Assembly (NCBI RefSeq): GCF_001280435.1
Contig: NZ_LBIP01000018.1
Coordinates: 62,001 to 126,000, forward strand
Source of the DNA: Mangrovimonas xylaniphaga
Lineage (GTDB): Bacteria > Bacteroidota > Bacteroidia > Flavobacteriales > Flavobacteriaceae
DNA length: 64,000 nucleotides
Direction of reading: 5' to 3'
The notes below the pieces were generated by a model. The model searched no databases. It saw nothing but the letters and a program-made list of their open reading frames with translations, and was not told the DNA's origin. Both the position numbers and the translations under genes were made by a program. Below, piece after piece: positions 26,666 to 35,018 of this stretch. The number at the start of each line of letters is the position of its first letter. Within the stretch, counting starts at the first letter, position 1.

Positions 26666-27685
26666 ATGGATTCTGTAACCCAAATTGTATTAGGTGCTGC
26701 CTGCGGAGAATTGGCGCTCGGTAAAAAAATAGGAAACAAGGCTTTGTTATTCGGAGCCATTGGAGGTACCATTCCAGATTTGGATGTGTATGTTGGACGA
26801 CTTTTCTATTCCAATGAAATTGATATCATGATGTTCCATCGTGGATTTATGCATTCATTTTTGTTTTGCCTTATTGGAACTTTTGCTTTTGGATGGCTGG
26901 TCTACAAACTTTATGACAATGGAAAACGGAAGGATACCACTTCCTTAAAAGATTGGTTTTGGTTGTTTGGACTGTCGCTTTTTACACATCCCATGTTAGA
27001 TTGTTTTACGCCTTACGGAACCCAATTATTTACGCCATTTTCAAACTACAGAGTGGCTTTCAACAATATTTCGGTGGTAGATTTAGGCTATACACTACCG
27101 TTTTTGATATGTATGATTGTGGTAATGTTTTACAAAAGATCTAACGTGAAACGCTTATTTTGGACCAAGTTGGGCTTGGGGCTCAGTTCTTTTTATATGG
27201 TACTGACTTTAATGAATAAGGTGTATATGAATTCCGTTTTTGAAAAATCCTTCAAGGAAGGCAATATTACGTTTTCAAGATTTAGAACCCAACCTACATT
27301 TTTTAATAATATCCTTTGGTATGGCATTGCCGAAGGAGAAAACAACTATTATGTTGGCTATTATTCTCTATTGGATTCCGAGGCAAAAGTTGATAACATC
27401 ATGGAATTGCCGAAACACCATGATTTGATAGATATGCAGCATCCAGACATCAAACAATTGTCATTGTTCAGTGACGGCTATTTTAATTTGAAGAAGATGG
27501 ACAATAATGAAATAAGGTATAATGACCTGCGTTATCCTTTTTTCAATCCTAATGATAGAAATTCTTCTATTTTTAAATTTATGTTGATGAAGGAAGGAGA
27601 GCGATGGAACATCAAATCGGTGGATCATGAAAGTCCCAAAAGAGAAGATTTTGAAGCCTTTTTGAAGCGACTAAAAGGTGTTTAA
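26666..27685 (+). CDS. Membrane-bound metal-dependent hydrolase, YbcI/DUF457 family
   Basis: This 339-residue protein has a four- to five-helix membrane domain (about 1-175) and a soluble C-terminal half with no recognised family. Histidine/aspartate motifs of the family are visible: GGTIPDLDVYVG, HRGFMHSFLF and THPMLDCFTPYG, which could bind a metal. The family is described as putative metal-dependent hydrolases; the substrate is not known. It is convergent with the PLP enzyme gene and shares a bidirectional terminator with it. Confidence 0.85.
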   Translation: MDSVTQIVLGAACGELALGKKIGNKALLFGAIGGTIPDLDVYVGRLFYSNEIDIMMFHRGFMHSFLFCLIGTFAFGWLVYKLYDNGKRKDTTSLKDWFWLFGLSLFTHPMLDCFTPYGTQLFTPFSNYRVAFNNISVVDLGYTLPFLICMIVVMFYKRSNVKRLFWTKLGLGLSSFYMVLTLMNKVYMNSVFEKSFKEGNITFSRFRTQPTFFNNILWYGIAEGENNYYVGYYSLLDSEAKVDNIMELPKHHDLIDMQHPDIKQLSLFSDGYFNLKKMDNNEIRYNDLRYPFFNPNDRNSSIFKFMLMKEGERWNIKSVDHESPKREDFEAFLKRLKGV

Positions 27686-27691
27686 AAAAAA

Positions 27692-27718
27692 AGCCTCTCA
27701 GAGAATTACTGAGAGGCT
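27692..27718. terminator. Bidirectional terminator
   Basis: A perfect 10-bp stem (AGCCTCTCAG/CTGAGAGGCT) with a 7-base loop is flanked by an A-run and a T-run. It serves the convergent genes ending at 27685 and 27738. Confidence 0.9.
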
Positions 27719-27737
27719 TTTTTATTGAAAGACGTTT

Positions 27738-28961
27738 TTATACGTGTACTTCTGCTAGCTTGTTTAAAATACCAAGTTCTTCCATACATGCTCTCATCAT
27801 TTCGTAAGTGCGCTCAATATCGGCATCCAAACCAATAGAAAAACGAATCAAGCCATCGGTAAGTCCCATTTCAGCTTGTTCTTCCTCAGGAATTTCAGAA
27901 GAGGTAGAGGTTCCAGGCGCACTGAAAAGTGTTTTGTAGAATCCTAAGCTCACTGCCAAATACCCTAAGTTTCGCTCTTGCATAAGTTCCATTAATTCAT
28001 TGGCTTTGTCCAGAGATCCAACATCAATAGTCAACATACCACCAAAACCATATTTTTCGTTCATCATGCTTTTGAACAATTCGTGGGATGGGTGTGATGC
28101 CAATCCAGGGTATACAGTTTTCAAACCATCAGCCTCAAATTTTTCAGCTAAATAAGTGGCATTATGGCTGTGTTGCATCATACGGATGTGAAGCGTTCTC
28201 AAGTTTTTCAACACTGAAGACGCTCTAAGACTATCCATAGTAGGTCCTAATAACATAGAAGCACCATCGTTTACATTACGCAGGGCGTCAATGAATTCTT
28301 GGCTACCGCATACTACACCTCCAACAGTATCACTGGAACCATTGATGAATTTTGTAAGACTGTGGATTACCACATCAGCCCCCAATTTTACAGGGCTAAT
28401 GGACAATGGAGAAAATGTATTGTCTACCACCAAAGTCAAATTATGACGTTTTGCAATTTCGGATAGCCCTTTAATATCGGCTACTTCCAAAAGTGGGTTG
28501 CTTACGGTTTCGCAGTAAAGAACTTTTGTGTTTTCGGTAATGGCCGCTTCAACGACATCCAATTTAGTAATGTCTACAAAAGAGGTGGATACATTAAAAC
28601 GTGGCATAAAATTCTTCAAGAAGGCATAGGTTCCTCCGTAGATGGTTCTACTGGAAACGATATGTTCTCCTGCACCACACAATTGCATCAATACTGGGGT
28701 AATGGCACCCATTCCAGAGGCTGATACGTTTGCTGTTTCCGTACCTTCCATAGCCGCTAAAGCTTCTCCTAAATATAGGTTGGAAGGAGAGGAGTGACGT
28801 GAATAAAGGTAGCATCCATCTGCATTCCCTTCGAAGGTGTCGAACATGGTCTTAGCAGATAAAAAGGTATAAGTTGAAGAATCTGAAATTGACGGGTTGA
28901 CACCTCCAAATTCTCCAAAATATTGTAAGTCTTGTATGTTGTTTGCGGGTTTAAATTTCAT
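27738..28961 (-). CDS. PLP-dependent trans-sulfuration enzyme (methionine gamma-lyase / cystathionine type)
   Basis: This 407-residue enzyme belongs to the Cys/Met metabolism PLP family. The PLP lysine is Lys204 in HSLTKFINGSSD. Other family features are YSRHSSPSNLYLGEALAAMEG, the cofactor-stacking IYGGTYAF and the Asp in VVDNTFSP. The position of the Cys that marks methionine gamma-lyases (YGC in Pseudomonas) is Gly here, so gamma-lyase activity on methionine is not assured; cystathionine gamma-lyase or -synthase chemistry is an alternative. It diverges from an Lrp-type regulator gene that probably controls it. Confidence 0.88.
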   Translation of the reverse strand: MKFKPANNIQDLQYFGEFGGVNPSISDSSTYTFLSAKTMFDTFEGNADGCYLYSRHSSPSNLYLGEALAAMEGTETANVSASGMGAITPVLMQLCGAGEHIVSSRTIYGGTYAFLKNFMPRFNVSTSFVDITKLDVVEAAITENTKVLYCETVSNPLLEVADIKGLSEIAKRHNLTLVVDNTFSPLSISPVKLGADVVIHSLTKFINGSSDTVGGVVCGSQEFIDALRNVNDGASMLLGPTMDSLRASSVLKNLRTLHIRMMQHSHNATYLAEKFEADGLKTVYPGLASHPSHELFKSMMNEKYGFGGMLTIDVGSLDKANELMELMQERNLGYLAVSLGFYKTLFSAPGTSTSSEIPEEEQAEMGLTDGLIRFSIGLDADIERTYEMMRACMEELGILNKLAEVHV

Positions 28962-28992
28962 GTCTAAAGTTTTTGTTTACTCTTCAAAATTG

Positions 28993-29010
28993 AATAATTA
29001 TAGAATTATT
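28993..29010. promoter_or_regulatory. Candidate operator between the PLP enzyme and the Lrp-type regulator
   Basis: Arms AATAATT and AATTATT, separated by 4 bases, form a perfect AT-only inverted repeat in the 159-base divergent spacer. Lrp/AsnC proteins often bind AT-rich symmetric sites of this size. Chance occurrence in AT-rich DNA is possible. Confidence 0.3.
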
Positions 29011-29120
29011 ATCAATGGTATTGTGATTATTAGGAAAATAAAACTGAAATAATTGGTTTTTATGGTTAAATTTACATCGAAATAGGTGAATTCGCTTTTC
29101 CTTTAGAAATTTTTTCAACC

Positions 29121-29579
29121 ATGACTTTGGATAAAACAGATTTAAAACTTCTCAAATTACTGCAGGCAGACAGCAAGCAGACCAATAAAGAACTTTCCAA
29201 TAAATTGAATCTGTCCGTGACTGCAGTTTATGAACGCATCAAGAAATTGGAGCGGGAAGGGGTCATCCAAAAATATGTAGCGCTTTTGAATAAAGAATCG
29301 GTGGATAGGGGGTTTGTGGCCTTTTGCCATATCAAGCTCATTCAGCATTCACATGATTATGTGGTGAAGTTTGAAGAGGAAGTTGCCAATTTAAACGAAG
29401 TCGTAGAATGCTACCATATTAGTGGCGATTATGATTATTTATTGAAAGTTATGGTGCGAGATATGGAAGATTTTCGGAAATTTATGGTAAACAAACTCAC
29501 TTCCATTAATCATATTGGAAGTACGCACAGTATGTTTGTAATCAATGAGGTAAAGCATACTACGGCTATTACAGTGTAA
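29121..29579 (+). CDS. Lrp/AsnC family transcriptional regulator
   Basis: This 152-residue protein has an N-terminal winged helix-turn-helix (KTDLKLLKLLQADSKQTNKELSNKLNLSVTAVYERIKKLEREGVI, residues 4-50) and a C-terminal RAM/effector domain (about 65-145) with GDYDYLLKVMVRD. Members sense amino acids and bind as dimers or octamers. It is divergent from the trans-sulfuration enzyme gene, the usual target layout, so methionine or another amino acid is a likely effector by inference. The following CPBP gene begins one base after its stop codon, so the two are co-transcribed. Confidence 0.93.
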   Translation: MTLDKTDLKLLKLLQADSKQTNKELSNKLNLSVTAVYERIKKLEREGVIQKYVALLNKESVDRGFVAFCHIKLIQHSHDYVVKFEEEVANLNEVVECYHISGDYDYLLKVMVRDMEDFRKFMVNKLTSINHIGSTHSMFVINEVKHTTAITV

Positions 29580-29580
29580 C

Positions 29581-30207
29581 ATGGAATCCAAAACTTACAG
29601 GTGGCTTGAATTTTTAATCATTTTTGTGATTTTGCCGGTAAGTTTTGCCTTGAAGTACCCTCCGGTAATTAAATTGTTTTTGGGAAGTGTGGGATTTTTG
29701 TATGTAATCTACCTTTTGCTGAAAGTGGAAGACGTCAGGTTTCAATTGTCCCCAACCATCAATTGGAAAACATTTTGGAAACTCACATCGGCTAAATTTT
29801 TCATAATAGCAATTCTCACCACCTCCTTTGTGTATTTTACCGATAAGGGAAATTTGTTCTGTGTTTTACTTTCCAAACCCAAAATGTGGGTGTTGATTTT
29901 GTTTTTGTATGCGCTTTTTTCTGTCTATCCACAAGAACTTATTTATAGGACGCTGTACTTTAATAGATATCAAAATTTAATGAAAAGCAAGTGGATATCT
30001 ATAATCCTTAATGCACTGGTGTTTTCAATGGCACATTTAATGTTTAAGAATACATTGGTACTCATCATGACCTTTTTGGGAGGCTTATTGTTTGCTCTTA
30101 CTTTTTTAAAGACAAAATCTACCACTTTGGTATCAATAGAGCATGCCATTTATGGGAGTTGGTTGTTTACCGTGGGCATGGGCGATATGCTTGGATTTCC
30201 ATCGTAA
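29581..30207 (+). CDS. CPBP family intramembrane protein
   Basis: This 208-residue membrane protein has about six helices and the three motifs of the CPBP (Rce1/Abi) family: QELIYR (residues 118-123) where EExxxR is usual, FSMAH (148-152) for FxxxH, and a third histidine in IEHAIYGSW. The first glutamate of motif 1 is Gln118, so protease activity may be lost or altered. It follows the Lrp-type gene by one base and is probably read from the same transcript. Family roles include CAAX-type peptidases and bacteriocin self-immunity; none can be chosen here. Confidence 0.85.
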   Translation: MESKTYRWLEFLIIFVILPVSFALKYPPVIKLFLGSVGFLYVIYLLLKVEDVRFQLSPTINWKTFWKLTSAKFFIIAILTTSFVYFTDKGNLFCVLLSKPKMWVLILFLYALFSVYPQELIYRTLYFNRYQNLMKSKWISIILNALVFSMAHLMFKNTLVLIMTFLGGLLFALTFLKTKSTTLVSIEHAIYGSWLFTVGMGDMLGFPS

Positions 30208-30293
30208 AAGCTTTAATGTTAAATAGAAAAGAATAATTAAGAAATCTGTTTCATAAGAGATTGTTTTTTCATGGTTGTGACCCAAAACATTTG

Positions 30294-30301
30294 TACTTTT
30301 G
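30294..30301 (+). promoter_or_regulatory. -7 promoter element of lpdA
   Basis: TACTTTTG is an exact TAnnTTTG match ending 35 bases before the ATG at 30337. An in-frame ATG at 30271 lies upstream of it and therefore cannot be on this transcript. Confidence 0.6.
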
Positions 30302-30336
30302 TAATCGTTTTAACAAAATCGAATAAACAAAACCTT

Positions 30337-31737
30337 ATGAATTCATACGATGTAGCCGTTATTGGCTCTGGTCCTGGAGGGTATGTGGCGGCCATTCGCT
30401 GCGCCCAATTGGGAATGAAAACAGCAATCATAGAAAAATATTCAACACTTGGAGGAACTTGTCTTAATGTAGGATGTATTCCAAGTAAAGCCCTTTTAGA
30501 TTCTTCTCACCACTACGAAGATGCCGTAAAACATTTTGAAGAGCACGGAATTGAAATTCCAGGTGACATTAAAGTGAACTTGGAAAAAATGATTGCCCGT
30601 AAACAAGCCGTGGTAGACCAAACTACAGGTGGTATCGATTTCTTGATGAAGAAAAACAACATCGATGTTTACGAAGGTTTAGGAGCGTTTAAAGATGCTA
30701 CTCATATAACTATTACAGGTAAGGAAACTATTGAGATAGAAGCTAAGAATACGATTATCGCGACAGGTTCCAAACCTTCAAGTTTGCCATTTATTGAAAT
30801 TGACAAAGAGCAAATCATTACTTCTACTGAAGCCTTAAAATTAAAAGAAATTCCAAAACACCTAATCGTTATTGGTGGTGGTGTTATTGGTTTAGAGCTT
30901 GGTCAAGTGTACAAGCGTTTAGGAGCTGAAGTAAGCGTTGTGGAGTATATGGACCGTATCATCCCAACTATGGATGGTGGTTTGTCTAAAGAATTGAACA
31001 AGGTATTAAAGAAGCAAAAATTCAAAATCAATACCTCTCACAAAGTAAAATCTGTTGAGCGTGTTGGTGATGAAGTGATAGTGAAAGCTGACAATAAAAA
31101 AGGAGAAGAAGTAGAGTTTAGAGGAGATTATTGTTTGGTGTCTGTAGGACGTCGTCCTTATACCGATGGTTTAAATGCTGAAGCTGCTGGTGTGAAGTTG
31201 AACGATAGAGGACAAGTTGAAGTCAATGACCATTTACAAACTTCGGCTTCTAACATTTACGCTATTGGAGATGTTGTAAAAGGAGCGATGTTGGCCCATA
31301 AAGCAGAGGAAGAAGGTGTGTTTGTAGCGGAAACTTTGGCAGGACAAAAGCCACATATCGATTATAATTTAATTCCAGGGGTTGTGTATACATGGCCAGA
31401 GGTTGCTGCAGTAGGAAAATCCGAAGAGCAATTGAAAGAAGCTGGTGTAGCTTATAAAGTTGGACAATTCCCAATGCGTGCTTTGGGTAGAAGTAGAGCC
31501 AGTATGGATTTGGATGGATTTGTAAAAATCTTGGCAGATAAAAATACTGACGAAATTTTAGGAGTCCATATGGTTGGAGCACGTGCAGCCGATATGATTG
31601 CCGAAGCGGTAGTAGCTATGGAATATAGAGCATCTGCTGAGGATGTTTCGCGTATGTCCCATGCTCACCCGACCTTTACCGAAGCTATTAAAGAAGCGGC
31701 TTTGGCTGCTACAGGAGATAGAGCTTTACATGTGTAA
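30337..31737 (+). CDS. lpdA: Dihydrolipoyl dehydrogenase
   Basis: LpdA is the E3 flavoenzyme of the pyruvate and 2-oxoglutarate dehydrogenase complexes and of glycine cleavage. The 466-residue protein has the FAD motif GSGPGG (10-15), the redox disulfide in GGTCLNVGCIPSK (Cys42, Cys47), the NAD motif GGGVIGLELG, the second FAD segment YAIGDVV, and the C-terminal His-Glu pair in HAHPTFTEAIKEA. Length is standard. The E1 and E2 subunit genes are elsewhere. Codon use is favourable, as for a core metabolic enzyme. Two hairpins follow the gene. Confidence 0.97.
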   Translation: MNSYDVAVIGSGPGGYVAAIRCAQLGMKTAIIEKYSTLGGTCLNVGCIPSKALLDSSHHYEDAVKHFEEHGIEIPGDIKVNLEKMIARKQAVVDQTTGGIDFLMKKNNIDVYEGLGAFKDATHITITGKETIEIEAKNTIIATGSKPSSLPFIEIDKEQIITSTEALKLKEIPKHLIVIGGGVIGLELGQVYKRLGAEVSVVEYMDRIIPTMDGGLSKELNKVLKKQKFKINTSHKVKSVERVGDEVIVKADNKKGEEVEFRGDYCLVSVGRRPYTDGLNAEAAGVKLNDRGQVEVNDHLQTSASNIYAIGDVVKGAMLAHKAEEEGVFVAETLAGQKPHIDYNLIPGVVYTWPEVAAVGKSEEQLKEAGVAYKVGQFPMRALGRSRASMDLDGFVKILADKNTDEILGVHMVGARAADMIAEAVVAMEYRASAEDVSRMSHAHPTFTEAIKEAALAATGDRALHV

Positions 31738-31777
31738 TTACACATTAAGCATATTTTAAGTGTTTACCAATTTTATG

Positions 31778-31804
31778 AGCGGTGTATTTTAATGATGCAC
31801 CGCT
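31778..31804 (+). terminator. Terminator of lpdA
   Basis: A 9-bp stem (AGCGGTGTA/TGCACCGCT, one G-U pair) is followed by a T-run. Confidence 0.85.
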
Positions 31805-31852
31805 TTTTGTTTGTTAATTTTGCTCTGGTAAGTTGTCAGATGTTTTGAAATG

Positions 31853-31894
31853 AAAAACTTCAATAGTTATACTGATTAAACTATTGAAGTTTTT
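31853..31894. terminator. Bidirectional terminator between lpdA and the nuclease gene
   Basis: A perfect 16-bp inverted repeat (AAAAACTTCAATAGTT / AACTATTGAAGTTTTT) with a 10-base loop has A- and T-tracts at its ends. It lies 36 bases past the stop codon of the minus-strand nuclease gene and backs up the lpdA terminator. Confidence 0.85.
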
Positions 31895-31930
31895 TATTGG
31901 TAGAATAAGAAGTATAATTAGAATCCTTCC

Positions 31931-32710
31931 CTAGAAAAGGTCATTCAGCACTTTGGCTAATCGAATGCCTCCTTTTTGTAATTGAGAACGAACCGTTCCA
32001 AAATGTTCGTAGGAGTATTTGTATCTTAAATTATCGCCTTCGTTCGCTGAAGCATATACTGATTTTGCCAATTGCTGCGATTCGTGAGCCCAATCAATAA
32101 TGGAACCTTGTTGAATAGCTTTTACTTGGTCTTTGGTAAGGTAATCGGCGTTTTGAGCCAATTCTGAATAGCTCATGTCATAAGCATCAATCATTTTACT
32201 GTCCCAAACGGTATGTAGATTGGTGTCTCTAAACTGCCATTGTACCTTAATGTCATTGCCTCCGCGATCTTCGGAACGACCAACGTGAAGCGGTTGATGT
32301 AAGTCGCCAATTAAATGAATCAACATTTTCAGATAAAAAGCCTTGTCTTCCATGGAAGCATTTTCATCCGTAATCACTTCTTTGCAACGTGCAATACCTG
32401 TTATTAAATCGCCCTCTGGATTTTTGGCGGAATTTTCATAGGTTTCATCCAATGCCATGTTTACAAAATGCCAAGAATAAAATTCATTGTAACGATCATC
32501 AGACTTAATCTCATCGGCAAAAGTTGAGGTGAACGCAAGCGATTCGTGGTTAAGAATCTTTTTTATATTACGCTTCGTCCTGCCCGTTAAATATTGGTCT
32601 GCAATGGCTCCAATGGTCCTATGTCCAGTTTTGCCCCATTTTAAGGAGGCGTTTAAAGGTTGGACAAGAAAGGCTAAGGTAAAAATGACGAGCGTAAGTC
32701 TTGCTTTCAT
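31931..32710 (-). CDS. Secreted S1/P1 family nuclease
   Basis: S1/P1 nucleases are zinc enzymes that degrade single-stranded nucleic acids. Starting at MKARLTL gives 259 residues with a signal peptide (about 1-22, ending LNAS). The mature N-terminus then carries the zinc-ligand Trp25 and His30 (LKWGKTGH). Other ligand segments are SWHFVN, HLIGDLHQPLHVG and HTVWDSK. An in-frame frame continues 159 bases upstream inside the helicase gene, but this would bury the signal peptide. It follows the helicase by 4 bases on the same strand and may be co-transcribed. Confidence 0.92.
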   Translation of the reverse strand: MKARLTLVIFTLAFLVQPLNASLKWGKTGHRTIGAIADQYLTGRTKRNIKKILNHESLAFTSTFADEIKSDDRYNEFYSWHFVNMALDETYENSAKNPEGDLITGIARCKEVITDENASMEDKAFYLKMLIHLIGDLHQPLHVGRSEDRGGNDIKVQWQFRDTNLHTVWDSKMIDAYDMSYSELAQNADYLTKDQVKAIQQGSIIDWAHESQQLAKSVYASANEGDNLRYKYSYEHFGTVRSQLQKGGIRLAKVLNDLF

Positions 32711-32714
32711 AATG

Positions 32715-34067
32715 TTATTTCCTTTTGTTGCGTTTATTGAAATTTTTATCTCCTCTGGTTTTTGGCTTTTTATATTTCTTGGCAATTTCCCGTCTGTAGG
32801 AACCGCCTTGGTTTTGTTTTTTGTTTTTCTCGGACTTTTCGTGGAAGGCAGGCCCGGGAACGTCATCAAGGGAACGTTTGGTTGGGTTGTTGCGTTCCTT
32901 TATTTGCGGGCGTTCTTCTTCAATGAGTTCTTCTGAAATGGCAACACCTTCTGGAAATGGCAACAATGGAATGTCCATGTCCATATACTTTTCTATTTCC
33001 GAAATATATTCCAATTCGGTTTGTGTTGAAAATACTAGGGCATGTCCCTTTTTTTCCGCTCTACCGGTTCTTCCTATACGGTGCATATAGTTTTCTGGGT
33101 AGTGAGGGGTGTCAAAATTGATCACATGCGAGACGTCGTCAATATCCAATCCACGCGCCATAACATCCGTAGCAATCAAAATTCTATTGTCACCTGCTTG
33201 GAACTGAGCAATACTACGCAATCTGTAATTTTGCGTTTTGTTGGAGTGGATCACACAACATTCGTCGTTAAATTCCTCTTCCAGCTGATCGAACAGACGA
33301 TCGGCCATTTTTTTGAAGGCCACAAAAATGATGACTTTGTTATAAGTATCCTTGTCGCTCAATAATTCACGTAGCAAGTTTACTTTGGTGTAGAAGTTTT
33401 TTACCTCATAACGCTCTTGGATAATGTTTTCCAAAGGTGTTCCCGAAATGGCCACGGTAACGCGTTGAGGTGCTTTAAAAAATTGGGAGATCAATTGGTC
33501 GACATCTTCTGTCATAGTTGCCGAAAACATGATGTTTTGGCGGCGCTCTGGTAGGATGTCGAAAATGTTCATCAATTGGTGTCTGAAACCAAGATCCAGC
33601 ATTACATCAACTTCATCAATTACCAGTTTTTGGATGGATTTCAGCTGTAAAACCCTGCTAACTCCCAAATCGTAAAGACGTCCTGGTGTTGCAACCAAAA
33701 TGTCAAGACCTTCCGCAACGGCACGCTTTTGGGTGTTGATATTGGTACCTCCATAAACTCCCAACACACGCACATTGATGTATTTGGATAGTTTTTCTAT
33801 TTCTTCAACTACCTGTACCACCAATTCTCGAGTAGGTACCAAAACCAAAACTCTAGGATTATCTTGCGTAGAAAACTTGAGGTTTCTCAGGATAGGAAGC
33901 ATGTAGGCAAACGTTTTTCCGGTTCCTGTTTGTGCAATACCAACTACATCCTTCCCGGAAGCTACTACATTAAAAGCCTGTTCCTGAATGGGAGTAGGAG
34001 TGGTAAACCCCATGTCTTCCAAGGCGTTGTAAAGCGGTGTGTTTAAATTAAGATCTTGAAATGTCAC
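32715..34067 (-). CDS. DEAD-box family ATP-dependent RNA helicase
   Basis: This 450-residue protein has the RecA-like helicase core and a basic, disordered tail (about 385-450, rich in Lys/Arg). Motifs in order are the Q motif (FTTPTPIQEQA), motif I AQTGTGKT (45-52), motif II DEVD (151-154, in place of DEAD), motif III SAT, and motif VI HRIGRTGR. The initiation codon is GTG. The family remodels RNA, for example in ribosome assembly or cold adaptation. A -7 element (TAGATTTG) ends 16 bases upstream. The secreted nuclease gene follows. Confidence 0.95.
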   Translation of the reverse strand: MTFQDLNLNTPLYNALEDMGFTTPTPIQEQAFNVVASGKDVVGIAQTGTGKTFAYMLPILRNLKFSTQDNPRVLVLVPTRELVVQVVEEIEKLSKYINVRVLGVYGGTNINTQKRAVAEGLDILVATPGRLYDLGVSRVLQLKSIQKLVIDEVDVMLDLGFRHQLMNIFDILPERRQNIMFSATMTEDVDQLISQFFKAPQRVTVAISGTPLENIIQERYEVKNFYTKVNLLRELLSDKDTYNKVIIFVAFKKMADRLFDQLEEEFNDECCVIHSNKTQNYRLRSIAQFQAGDNRILIATDVMARGLDIDDVSHVINFDTPHYPENYMHRIGRTGRAEKKGHALVFSTQTELEYISEIEKYMDMDIPLLPFPEGVAISEELIEEERPQIKERNNPTKRSLDDVPGPAFHEKSEKNKKQNQGGSYRREIAKKYKKPKTRGDKNFNKRNKRK

Positions 34068-34083
34068 TGTTTATATTTTGATG

Positions 34084-34091
34084 CAAATCTA
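34084..34091 (-). promoter_or_regulatory. -7 promoter element of the helicase gene
   Basis: The minus strand reads TAGATTTG, an exact TAnnTTTG match 16 bases before the GTG start codon. Confidence 0.55.
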
Positions 34092-34106
34092 CCACATTAA
34101 TTCTAC

Positions 34107-35018
34107 TTAAACTAAAAGTGAATATTCTATGCTAATGGTATAACTAGCTTTAAAGACTTCATTTGGAGCCAATTTTAAAATGGCTTCTTTGTCTTTAAGT
34201 TGTTGATTACTATTGCTTTTGTCTGCTACGCCTAGCCAAGGTTCAATACATACATAATCTGCATTAGGTTTTGCCCAAATGCCCAAATACGGGAAATCTT
34301 GATAGGAAACACTTAAAATAGCCCCTTTGTTTTTACTCATTAAGGTCACTTTTTTCGATTTGAGATCCTTGAAAATTAAGGCGTCCTTTTCAAAAAGTTG
34401 ATAGTGTAGCGGAAGTTTGTTGGTGTGGTTGAGAGTTAATTCGGTTTGGTTGTTCAATAAACCGGAATTGGAATCTAGCAAATGGGTTTCGCTGTGTTCT
34501 TCAGTTTCGAATTCTAAATAGTAATCGTCGTACTTTTCATCAAGTAACACAGGACATTTAAATGCAGGATGTGCTCCCAAGGAGAAATACATGTCTTTGT
34601 CATCTGTGTTTTTTACTTCATGAGACACGACAATTGTATTTTCTGTTAATTCATAGGAAGTGTAAAACTGGAATTGAAATGGGTATTGCTCCAAAAGTGC
34701 CTCATCCGAAACCAACTTAAACGTTAATTTATCTTCTGTTTGTTCATGAAGCTGCATTGAAGCATTTCGTCTAGCAAAACCATGTCTGGGTAACTTGTAG
34801 CTTTTTCCCTCATGAAAGAAAGTGTCGTCTTTGAGTCCGCCTACTATTGGGAATAGGACCGGGGCTATGCCATTCCATACATCGGGGTTACCATCCCACA
34901 TAAATTCAGTATTGTGGTTTACCGAAGTTATGGCAGAAAGTTCAGCTCCAATAGGGTTGACGTTTATTTTTAATAGGTTGTTTTTTAGGCTTAACATGTG
35001 TTTTGTATTAATATCCAT
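34107..35018 (-). CDS. Aldose 1-epimerase family protein
   Basis: This protein of up to 303 residues is a galactose-mutarotase-like beta-sandwich enzyme, closest in style to the YihR/LacX-type epimerases of Bacteroidota. Segments are ELSAITSVNHNTEFMWDGN, the family RHGFARR, FSLGAHPAFKCP (catalytic His) and the C-terminal CIEPWLG. The start is uncertain: Met1 at 35018 overlaps the end of the upstream gene by 11 bases, while Met8 at 34997 leaves a gap. Close coupling to the large secreted protein gene suggests one transcript. The sugar is unknown. Confidence 0.88.
   Translation of the reverse strand: MDINTKHMLSLKNNLLKINVNPIGAELSAITSVNHNTEFMWDGNPDVWNGIAPVLFPIVGGLKDDTFFHEGKSYKLPRHGFARRNASMQLHEQTEDKLTFKLVSDEALLEQYPFQFQFYTSYELTENTIVVSHEVKNTDDKDMYFSLGAHPAFKCPVLLDEKYDDYYLEFETEEHSETHLLDSNSGLLNNQTELTLNHTNKLPLHYQLFEKDALIFKDLKSKKVTLMSKNKGAILSVSYQDFPYLGIWAKPNADYVCIEPWLGVADKSNSNQQLKDKEAILKLAPNEVFKASYTISIEYSLLV

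Noticed and set aside
32711-32869. N-terminal extension of the S1/P1 nuclease
   Set aside because: It would overlap the helicase gene and bury a good signal peptide that starts at 32710.
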